From Ulvibacter sp047614245 (GTDB lineage: Bacteria > Bacteroidota > Bacteroidia > Flavobacteriales > Flavobacteriaceae): a stretch of 12,856 nucleotides of DNA. The position numbers and the translations under genes were made by a program. Positions 6,921-12,856 of this stretch are shown piece after piece (within the stretch, counting starts at the first letter, position 1; every line of letters starts with the position of its first letter). The DNA lies in NCBI GenBank assembly GCA_047614245.1, contig JBLHIC010000073.1, positions 1 to 12,856 on the forward strand, in the 5' to 3' direction. A model generated the notes under the pieces. That model was not told the DNA's origin and ran no database searches. It was given only the letters and a program-made list of their open reading frames with translations.

Positions 6921-7534
6921 TTATTTGGGTTTTGTTTGTGGTGTCTAAAGATACTAAAATTTGTGAATGTGAGTTTCAACCTTACTAGTTTATAGGTCAA
7001 TGTTTCAGAGTGGCTATCTCGTTCATTTGAAATGGATAACTTTACTATAGTTGCCAAATGATGGTCATCATGTTCCGCAACGAAAAATAGCAAATCCACG
7101 GGTCGCATCAGAACTTTCAATCTCGGATGCATTGCTTTATGGTTTAAACTTTAGTTCGATAGTGCTCTAAAGTCATTGATAAAGGTATTTCTAACTTCTA
7201 TAAATTCACTTAATAGCGTTCAAATTTTTTTCTGGTTATGTTCCGCCTTTTCGGTTTTTATATTCGACATATCTGCTGCGGAAAGTTCTAGTTGCAATAC
7301 GGTAAATTGTCTTAGGCGGTCATGATGTAATATTTCCAAATCTATCAAATGCCCAATATGTTCCTTGATGCTCGAGTCAGTAACGCTTTTATGACTGAGT
7401 TGCTCATCACTTAGATTTATGCAGTAATGATAGAGTCGAATGCCAGTGTCTTGTACTCTTGTCATAATATTGGCGGCCCAACCCGGATCAATTCCATGAT
7501 TGAAAACGTGAGAAGTCCAATCTTGTCGTTCCAT
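6917..7534 (-). pseudogene. DinB-family gene disrupted by two in-frame stop codons
   Basis: A second DinB-superfamily gene, different in subtype from the intact one. Starting at the ATG at 7534, the frame reads through IKEHIGHLIDLE (first metal-site His about residue 62) and SAADMSNIKTEKAEHNQKKI to a TGA at 7220-7222. Beyond it the same frame continues with recognisable family sequence, TLLSEFIEVRNTFINDFRALSN, to a TAA at 7151-7153. It then resumes with SLNHKAMHPRLKVLMRPVDL and FFVAEHDDHHLATI, the conserved C-terminal metal-binding helix. Without the stops the protein would match the usual 165-175 residues if it ended near 7030. The frame instead runs on to a TGA at 6917 through sequence lacking family character, so the original stop may also be lost. 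The start lies 3 bases after the methyltransferase stop, so the pair was probably a translationally coupled operon. No frameshift is needed, only substitutions. Confidence 0.85.
6946..6979 (-). promoter_or_regulatory. Putative promoter of the Hcp-like exported protein
   Basis: On the minus strand TTG (6977-6979) is followed after 23 bases by TATCTTTA (6946-6953), a seven-of-eight match to TAnnTTTG. The -7 box is 25 bases before the ATG at 6920. It sits inside the read-through tail of the broken DinB frame, which supports that tail being noncoding. Confidence 0.4.
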
Positions 7535-7537
7535 CCT

Positions 7538-8350
7538 TTATTTTTTTTCGGCAATTATTTCTAGCATCAATGGGCAACAGATACTCGATCCATTAGTGTT
7601 TTCAAGTTGCAAGAGGTCTTTTAGGGCTGAATCAACCTCTTTTTCAGTTAGAAGTCCTATCTCAGCTAATCTTGGAAAATAACTTTCGTAGAATGATTTC
7701 GGCCATTGCCAGTCAAAAGATGTCGGAGTGGCTAGTTTAGAGATTAATCGATACCCAGTAACAGTCATGCCCATATCATTTAATATGGAAGGTAAGTATC
7801 TGCCAATATTTAACTCCCCTTCAGAACTTTCTAGACTTTGATATGCAGCTTTAATTGCTTTTGACAAGTTTGGCAACGGAGGTTCAGTTTGGTGGCTTGA
7901 CCAATCGTAGTATTCGTGTATGACAATTTTCCCACCAGGTTTCAACGCGTCAATTACTTTTGCAAGTACTTCTTTGGGTTTTGGAACCCAAGCTAATGCC
8001 CATCGGCAGTACATTCCGTCGAGGCTATTTGGTGTAAGCTGCATCGAATCGAAATCAGTACAAATAGCCTCAATATTTAATTCATGAAGCTTGGCTAATT
8101 TTTGAATATGATCGATATAAGATGGAGATTTATCAATGGCAATTATTTTCCCACTACTTCCTGTTAAATAGGCTAATTCCTGTGCGCAAAAACCTGGGCC
8201 ACTACCAAGATCGAGTATTGTTTGTCCCGCATTAAAATTTGCTCGTTTCCAACCTGTTTGCGATTCGGAAGCCCATACTTGATGCTGAATTCCCAAGCGA
8301 TGTAATTCCTGTGCATTAGTTCCTAAAATATATGCGTTCTTTTCGGCCAT
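7538..8350 (-). CDS. Class I SAM-dependent methyltransferase (UbiE/COQ5-like)
   Basis: A 270-residue cytosolic methyltransferase of unknown substrate. The Rossmann-fold motifs are in order: motif I TILDLGSGPGF (44-54) binding SAM; AID (71-73), whose Asp should bind the ribose hydroxyls; ICTDFDSMQL (96-105) next to the adenine pocket; and LKPGGKIVIHEYY (136-148), the usual strand 5 region. The N-terminal YILGTNAQELHRLGIQHQVWASE (7-29) recurs in a family of small-molecule methyltransferases. The C-terminal part, with DWQWPKSFYESYFPRL, probably forms a substrate lid. The UbiE likeness is general and does not show quinone methylation. It is the first gene of a two-gene unit with the broken DinB gene (3-base gap). 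A near-consensus -7 box, TACTTTTA (8369-8376), lies 18 bases before the ATG but has no visible -33 partner; low-complexity GAAAAGT repeats lie just upstream. Confidence 0.9.
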   Translation of the reverse strand: MAEKNAYILGTNAQELHRLGIQHQVWASESQTGWKRANFNAGQTILDLGSGPGFCAQELAYLTGSSGKIIAIDKSPSYIDHIQKLAKLHELNIEAICTDFDSMQLTPNSLDGMYCRWALAWVPKPKEVLAKVIDALKPGGKIVIHEYYDWSSHQTEPPLPNLSKAIKAAYQSLESSEGELNIGRYLPSILNDMGMTVTGYRLISKLATPTSFDWQWPKSFYESYFPRLAEIGLLTEKEVDSALKDLLQLENTNGSSICCPLMLEIIAEKK

Positions 8351-8380
8351 GAGATAATTTTGTTTAGATAAAAGTAATTA

Positions 8381-8414
8381 AAAAGTTGAAAGTGAAAAGT
8401 GAAAAGTTGAAAGT
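8381..8414. repeat. Low-complexity GAAAAGT direct repeats
   Basis: AAAAGTTGAAAGT occurs at 8381-8393 and again at 8402-8414, with GAAAAGT units filling the 8 bases between. A degenerate continuation (AGAAGTTAAAAGTG) runs to about 8435. It lies in the 168-base gap between the methyltransferase start and the T9SS gene stop. Repeats of this flavour are scattered between genes in flavobacterial genomes; a role is not evident. Confidence 0.65.
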
Positions 8415-8518
8415 TAGTGGTTAGAAGTTAAAAGTGTACGTTCAAATAAAGAGTAAAGACGCAAGAACCAACAAAGAAAAAAATAATAAGCAATAGACAA
8501 TGATCAATAAACTAACAA

Positions 8519-10942
8519 TCAATAATTCACATAAACGAAACCAGTAAATGGTTCTGGGAACTTGGCGTCGTTTAAAAATAGCACGTAAAAGTATGTCCCC
8601 ACAGGTACTAAAGAGTCTTTATACAGCAAACCAGTGTTTGGTATACTGTTCCATAGACCGTCGTCATTGCCACCTTTGTAGATTAGATTTCCCTGTCGAC
8701 TATAAATCCGTAGTTCGAAACCCTTATATACATCAATAAGTCCTTTTATTTTGAATACATCGTTGAATCCGTCATTATTAGGTGAGGTCCCCTGAGAAAT
8801 TTCTGGTTCACAATTTTCCGTAGCAATAAGAAACGAAGCGGTAGCAAAACACACTTCGTTTTCAAATCGAACATAAATGGTCTGTGGATCGCTTGTGTTT
8901 TGATAGGATGTAGGATCGCCTATTGGATTCACATTCTCCAAGGCGTCGTCCAAGCTTATGAAATAAGAAACTTCATTGGGATTGTTAGAAATTAGGGATT
9001 CGTTTTTAGTTAGTCTAAATTTTGAAGTGTCATTGCCTTCGTCACAATTAAGCAAATTCGTTAATGGAACAATAGGAGGAACCGTTCCAAATTCTACGGG
9101 AATCTCGAAAGTATTATTGAAGTCATTCAGTTCTAAAACAATTCCAATACCAACCCCTATATCGTCAACGAAAGCCAGAATAGTAAAATTATTAGGGATA
9201 AACTCATCCAAAATTAGTTCAATAGTTCCAGGCTCAGATGCATTGATTTCAATGATTTCTTGGGTTTGAGATTGCGCCACTAAATTTCCAGAAATGTAAA
9301 ATGCTATTGGTGTTGCGGCAGGCAACGGCCCTGTGGCATCAGTATTATAAACTGTATAATCAACTGTTAGTGATCGATTCCGACAGGCAAATAAATTATC
9401 ACTAATCCCAATTGTTGCGTCCGGAAGCGGGCAGGGGATAACTTCTATTTCAAAGCTGTCAGTTTGAAAGCAATCTTCATTAGCAACACGAATCCAAATT
9501 AATTGCGGATTTGTAGTATTTACATAGGTTTCAGGGATAGCGATGGCATTTATATTTGATTGTGCGTCGTCTTCTGAAAGGTGGAAACTAAGAACATTTA
9601 CAGGGTCAATTTGGGCGCTCGATTCGGTTAAATCAAAAGCTTCAGTACCAATAACATCGCAGAGTTCTAAATTACTAATTCCAATAACCACGGGATATAA
9701 AAGTAGATGTAAAGCTTCTGAAAATTCATTGTTATCTTCTCTTAGTTCGTTAACGGTACCATTTCCGAAGCCATCATCATCCACAACAGCTAGCAGATTA
9801 AAATCGGAAGGAATATTTGGAGGAATACTGATAGTAATAGTTCCGCTTTCAGAACCATCAATCGGTAGGGTCGTAGTTGTGGCAGTCTGCTCTAATAGTA
9901 CTGAATTCGCATAAAAAGCGATTGGTGTATTGGCCTGTAGGGCAGCACTCGCATTTGTGTTTGAGACCGTATATTCTAATTCAAAGTCTCGGTTATCACA
10001 AATAGCCGCGCCAGAAATGGTGTCTATTACTATGGTAGCGTCGGGTAGCTCAGTATTAAGAACGGTGAAAATCGTATTGACAAATACAGTGTCTTGCCCA
10101 GAGGTTAGGGTAATATCAGCACTCGTGTCTCCTGGGTTTATATTATTCTCAATATTGTAGAAATCCATATCCATATTGTATAATACGCTAGAATTTGTGA
10201 AGCTATTCGTGCCATTGAACGTATTATCTTCAGGGTTTAAAGGTGGGTTGCTTAGTACATTACCATTCACTTGGAGTGTTTCTGTTACAGCAATAGAAAG
10301 GTCACCTTCCCAAGCAAGAAAACCTATTTTCGCACCGATATTATCCAAAACATTTAGGTTTTCAAGGGTAATGGTTATCTCTGGGTTTCCAGTCGAAACA
10401 CTTTCGAAACCATCGAAAAGATTCACTTGATTTAGAGGTGTATTGGGGTCTTCATAGATTATATTCACCGCCCAGCCCCCGAAATTAGTTGTGTTGCTGC
10501 AGTAGTTCTGGATGATATCAGTAAGGTCAAGTTCTGAAAGGGTATAGGTTCCATAGCCTATTGCGGAAACGATTGTTGTTATATCTGCAAAGGCCGAAAA
10601 GTAGTTACGTGTGCTCACAGTAATACCGAAGGTTCTCTCGGCCACAATTTGATTTCCGTTTAAGGACACTTCAAAATCTCCATCTCCAACACCTGCCCAA
10701 TAAAGGTAGGCCGCAATGATAGACTGGCCAGGTTGCAACTGGAAATCTGCGCTACTTTCAGTAAGTATTTCACAAGGCGGTGGATTGCCAGGAACTGTGT
10801 TTTCTGTAAGATTGAGTGTGTTTCCGAAGGCGTAATAATCGTAATGACCATTAAATTGCTGAAATAATTCAATCTCTTGCGCAAGCAGAACAACTGGGAG
10901 AAAGAATAAGATAAGTTGTAGTGTTTTTTTTAATCGTTTCAT
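8519..10942 (-). CDS. Large secreted T9SS cargo protein with gliding motility-associated C-terminal domain
   Basis: An 807-residue secreted or surface protein. Order: a signal peptide (1-21, ending LLLAQ); an N-terminal beta-rich region (about 25-295) with AAYLYWAG (77-84) and GGWAVNIIYED (155-165), which resembles DUF3344-type extracellular domains; CARDB-like domain A1 (300-414); Cys-containing domain B1 (418-505, 'LELCD...FDLT...Y.N...PQLIWIRV...CF'); A2 (507-618); B2 (625-712); and a C-terminal sorting domain (716-807) starting GTSPNNDGFNDVFKI and ending VGTYFYVLFLND...TGFVYVNY. The last is the type B signal that directs export by the type IX system in gliding Bacteroidetes. A1 and A2 each contain a 'VDD.G.G.G.V.EL.(E/D).NN' segment likely to bind calcium. 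It is a single-gene unit; the role (adhesin or polymer binding) is inferred. The start ATG at 10942 leaves a proper signal peptide and lies 17 bases from a promoter box. Confidence 0.92.
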   Translation of the reverse strand: MKRLKKTLQLILFFLPVVLLAQEIELFQQFNGHYDYYAFGNTLNLTENTVPGNPPPCEILTESSADFQLQPGQSIIAAYLYWAGVGDGDFEVSLNGNQIVAERTFGITVSTRNYFSAFADITTIVSAIGYGTYTLSELDLTDIIQNYCSNTTNFGGWAVNIIYEDPNTPLNQVNLFDGFESVSTGNPEITITLENLNVLDNIGAKIGFLAWEGDLSIAVTETLQVNGNVLSNPPLNPEDNTFNGTNSFTNSSVLYNMDMDFYNIENNINPGDTSADITLTSGQDTVFVNTIFTVLNTELPDATIVIDTISGAAICDNRDFELEYTVSNTNASAALQANTPIAFYANSVLLEQTATTTTLPIDGSESGTITISIPPNIPSDFNLLAVVDDDGFGNGTVNELREDNNEFSEALHLLLYPVVIGISNLELCDVIGTEAFDLTESSAQIDPVNVLSFHLSEDDAQSNINAIAIPETYVNTTNPQLIWIRVANEDCFQTDSFEIEVIPCPLPDATIGISDNLFACRNRSLTVDYTVYNTDATGPLPAATPIAFYISGNLVAQSQTQEIIEINASEPGTIELILDEFIPNNFTILAFVDDIGVGIGIVLELNDFNNTFEIPVEFGTVPPIVPLTNLLNCDEGNDTSKFRLTKNESLISNNPNEVSYFISLDDALENVNPIGDPTSYQNTSDPQTIYVRFENEVCFATASFLIATENCEPEISQGTSPNNDGFNDVFKIKGLIDVYKGFELRIYSRQGNLIYKGGNDDGLWNSIPNTGLLYKDSLVPVGTYFYVLFLNDAKFPEPFTGFVYVNY

Positions 10943-11002
10943 TCAAGTCGATTGACAGCGAAATATACACAATATCTAGCCTTGGAAATCAACTTGAATG
11001 AA
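10938..11002. repeat. 11-bp inverted repeat bracketing the T9SS gene promoter
   Basis: TTCATTCAAGT (10938-10948) and ACTTGAATGAA (10992-11002) are perfect reverse complements separated by 43 bases. One arm includes the start codon of the T9SS gene and the other touches its -33 element. This could be an operator pair or an mRNA-independent chance match. Confidence 0.65.
10960..10992 (-). promoter_or_regulatory. Putative promoter of the T9SS cargo gene
   Basis: On the minus strand TTG (10990-10992) is followed after 22 bases by TATATTTC (10960-10967), a seven-of-eight match to TAnnTTTG. The box lies 17 bases before the ATG. The 11-mer TGTGTATATTT here is also present in the rluF promoter. Confidence 0.5.
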
Positions 11003-11037
11003 CAAATTATTTACGGTAATATTTGGTTTAATTGGTA

Positions 11038-11874
11038 TTATAAGTCACGACGTTTTAAAATAACATAGGACCAATAAATAAATAGCCCTGTCCAGACTAA
11101 TGTGATTAGCAAAGTGTGCCACTCAACATCGTAATTTTTATCGAATGCTTCCCCCAATTGATTTGCTGCAGATTGTACCGCGCCAAGCCTTGTAAATGGC
11201 TCTTTAATAAGGTTTGCCATTGCTTCCAAAGGGAAGAATTGAGTTACGTTTTCGGCAATATTAGTATCCTTAAAAATTTCCCACTTCAGGAGTCCGTAGC
11301 TTATTTTCTCGATTATAAACCATATAATTAAAAATCCCAGTGCGAAAGCCGAACGTTTTACAAGTATTCCTAAGAACAAACAGAATGAAAAGAAAGCTAC
11401 TAATTTTACAAAGTAGGCCAACATATATTCTAAGTCACTAAAAACAATTCCGAATTCCGTATAGTCGGAAAAACTTAATCCTAAGGTAATAGAAACTATA
11501 AATAGAAAAATAGTGGAAATTGCCGCAAAAAGGGCAACAGTTATAAACTTTGAAAGGACAAATTCCTTTTTACTAAGCCCGTCAATTAAATTCTGTTTTA
11601 AGGTACTGTAGCTATATTCATTAGACATCATCGATACAATAACAATAGCCAGGAATATTTTTAATATGGCGGCCATATACGCATTGAAGTGCCAGATAAA
11701 AGGGAAGTTAAATATACCCTGGTCTGCAACTCGAAAATTGAAGTCACCAAAGTTGAATTCGATGGAAGCAATAAGTGCGATGAAGGTGATTAAAACAAAA
11801 TACACGATCGTGATAACACGTGCTGCTTTGTTGTATCTTATTTTCTGTAATTCTATGTTTAGAAGTCGAAGCAT
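11038..11874 (-). CDS. ABC-2 type transporter permease
   Basis: The membrane subunit of a two-gene ABC exporter, 278 residues when started at the ATG at 11872-11874. That start follows the ATPase stop by four bases (TAA, GACC, ATG) and gives MLRLLNIELQKIRYNK, a typical beginning for this family. A longer reading would need a TTG start overlapping the ATPase gene and is less likely. About six membrane segments are visible, at residues 19-38, 66-84, 108-132, 152-172, 177-192 and 254-273. After the second comes NEYSYSTLKQNLIDGLSKKEF, the conserved cytoplasmic ABC-2 segment ('E...gt.k..l..g.sR..f') that couples to the ATPase. A long loop after residue 195 probably lies outside the membrane. The arrangement is that of the BcrB/NosY/NatB-like permeases. 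The substrate is unknown. It ends the unit; the T9SS gene starts 95 bases downstream on the same strand with its own promoter. Confidence 0.9.
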   Translation of the reverse strand: MLRLLNIELQKIRYNKAARVITIVYFVLITFIALIASIEFNFGDFNFRVADQGIFNFPFIWHFNAYMAAILKIFLAIVIVSMMSNEYSYSTLKQNLIDGLSKKEFVLSKFITVALFAAISTIFLFIVSITLGLSFSDYTEFGIVFSDLEYMLAYFVKLVAFFSFCLFLGILVKRSAFALGFLIIWFIIEKISYGLLKWEIFKDTNIAENVTQFFPLEAMANLIKEPFTRLGAVQSAANQLGEAFDKNYDVEWHTLLITLVWTGLFIYWSYVILKRRDL

Positions 11875-11878
11875 GGTC

Positions 11879-12775
11879 TTAGTTTTGTTTTGTAAGTTCA
11901 AGGAATTGTTCTTCTAAGCTTTCTTTACGTTTCAGTAGGTGAGACAGTGTAATACCTTTACTAAAAAGATGTTTATTCAATTCTGAAGCATCCATTGGCT
12001 CATTTAGGTAAGCAATGAGGTTTTCACCATCCGGTTTCACGCTGCTAATAGATTTGTAGCTTTCTAGTTCAGCTTGTAGGTTTACCATATCATCACTTTT
12101 CACAATAAAAAAACCATGACTTGCATTCAAGCCATCTACGCTGCCTGTATATAAACTCTTTCCTTTCCGAAGAATTACAACATGTGAACAAACTTTCTCG
12201 ACTTCGTCCAATAAATGGGAAGCCAATAAAATAGTTGTTCCTTCCGAGGCAATTTTCTTTATAATCTCACGTATTTGATGAATTCCCTGAGGATCAAGAC
12301 CGTTTGTAGGTTCGTCCAGAATCAATATTTCGGGATCGTTTAACAAGGCCGACGCAATGGCCAGACGCTGCTTCATTCCAAGTGAAAAGGTTCCAAATTT
12401 ACTATTTTTACGTTCGGCCAATTCGACCAATTCTAATTTTTCTTCAACCTTATCCGTTGAAACTCCCTTAATTTTACAAACCAATTCCAAATTTTGAATT
12501 GCCGTCATATAGGGATAGAAATTTGGTCGCTCGATAATCGCGCCTACTTTTTTAAGAGCTTCGTGAGTGGTTCCAGAGCCGTTAAACCAATGGAAATCTC
12601 CCGTGGTTTTGTTTACTACATTTAAGACGATTCCGAGAGTTGTTGATTTTCCACTTCCATTGGGACCAAGAATACCATAGACGTTACCTTTCTCAATAGT
12701 AAAGGACAGGTCGTCTACTGCAGTTAGGTTACCAAATTTCTTTGTAAGATTGTTAATCGTGAGGATTGTATTCAC
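11879..12775 (-). CDS. ABC exporter ATP-binding protein, BcrA-like (GTG start)
   Basis: A 298-residue ATPase that powers the permease encoded immediately downstream. It shows Walker A GPNGSGKST (37-45), the signature FSLGMKQRL (130-138), Walker B LILDEPTNGLDP (151-162) and the switch His in ASH (187). The Q-loop position reads VGAIIERPNFYPYMTA, with Glu82 where most ABC ATPases have Gln; this Glu is a feature of the bacitracin/lantibiotic-type exporters (BcrA, and lantibiotic immunity proteins), so a role in export of, or self-protection from, an amphipathic compound is possible but unproven. The C-terminal 80 residues form the accessory domain usual for the DRA/BcrA-type. The start is GTG (12773-12775, plus-strand cac): no in-frame ATG or TTG lies between the upstream in-frame TGA and the ABC core, and NTILTINNLTKKFG is the expected N-terminus. 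Confidence 0.94.
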   Translation of the reverse strand: MNTILTINNLTKKFGNLTAVDDLSFTIEKGNVYGILGPNGSGKSTTLGIVLNVVNKTTGDFHWFNGSGTTHEALKKVGAIIERPNFYPYMTAIQNLELVCKIKGVSTDKVEEKLELVELAERKNSKFGTFSLGMKQRLAIASALLNDPEILILDEPTNGLDPQGIHQIREIIKKIASEGTTILLASHLLDEVEKVCSHVVILRKGKSLYTGSVDGLNASHGFFIVKSDDMVNLQAELESYKSISSVKPDGENLIAYLNEPMDASELNKHLFSKGITLSHLLKRKESLEEQFLELTKQN

Positions 12776-12856
12776 AGAAATGTCTTTTTGATGTTTAGTT
12801 GAAAGTAAGACGAATCAACCCAGAATTTGTTACAATAAGGAAGTTTTAAAGTAATA
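12776..12856. other. Region upstream of the ABC exporter unit
   Basis: The 81 bases to the window edge precede the GTG of the ATPase gene on the minus strand. The best promoter-like element is TACTTTCA, only a partial match to TAnnTTTG, and no properly spaced TTG partner is visible. Regulatory sequence probably extends beyond the window. No gene is seen. Confidence 0.5.

Noticed and set aside
6917..7132. Independent 71-residue gene starting MHPRLKVLMRPVD and overlapping the next start codon as ATGA
   Set aside because: The N-terminal 30 residues are the end of the DinB fold in the same frame as the upstream fragment. The ATGA overlap arises only because the frame reads on past the expected end.
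8381..8435. CRISPR-like array
   Set aside because: The repeats are short, purine-rich and degenerate with no unique spacers of constant length, and no cas gene is present.
8976..10430. Several plus-strand open frames of 76-123 residues opposite the T9SS gene
   Set aside because: They mirror a well-supported 807-residue gene and show serine/valine-rich shadow composition.
11875..11901. N-terminal extension of the permease from position 11901
   Set aside because: The codon there is TTG, the extension overlaps the ATPase coding sequence, and the ATG at 11872-11874 gives a family-typical N-terminus and four-base spacing.

Overview
The window looks like chromosomal DNA of a member of the Bacteroidetes, most likely a marine-type Flavobacteriaceae. 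It is AT-rich. Shine-Dalgarno sequences are mostly absent. Several genes are preceded by the Bacteroidetes -7 box TAnnTTTG or a close variant. One gene encodes a large secreted protein ending in the gliding motility-associated (type B) sorting domain of the type IX secretion system (T9SS). No plasmid, phage, IS, CRISPR, rRNA or tRNA signature was seen.

Layout. Plus strand, 1-1856: the 3' three quarters of sucC (TCA-cycle succinyl-CoA ligase beta) with a strong terminator; a small exported protein with its own terminator; and a TerB-fold helical protein. Then comes a gene-poor, very AT-rich gap of about 500 bp, 1857-2354. It contains a 16-bp perfect palindrome, a small hairpin and a terminator-like hairpin. 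Everything from 2355 to the end is on the minus strand. Read in the direction of transcription (right to left) it runs: a two-gene ABC exporter (12775 to 11038, ATPase then permease); the large T9SS cargo protein (10942 to 8519); a SAM methyltransferase followed after 3 bp by a DinB-family gene broken by two in-frame stop codons (8350 to about 6917); a small exported protein with a faint Hcp/TssD resemblance; an intact DinB protein; an unidentified 147-residue cytosolic protein; uvrB; and an rluF-type pseudouridine synthase.

How the genes fit together. Most are independent housekeeping or single-function genes (sucC, uvrB, rluF). The two clear multigene units are the ABC ATPase/permease pair, whose Q-loop carries Glu as in bacitracin-type exporters, and the methyltransferase/DinB pair, whose second gene has decayed. 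Several minus-strand genes appear to have their own promoters, so the minus-strand block is a series of short transcription units rather than one operon.

The window is mostly ordinary core genome. The points that most deserve a second look are the DinB pseudogene with its reading frame otherwise kept, the possible small-RNA locus between terB and rluF, the signal-peptide-bearing Hcp-like protein, the 11-bp inverted repeat that brackets the promoter and start codon of the T9SS gene, and the A-B-A-B internal duplication in that protein. No convincing new multi-gene system was identified.
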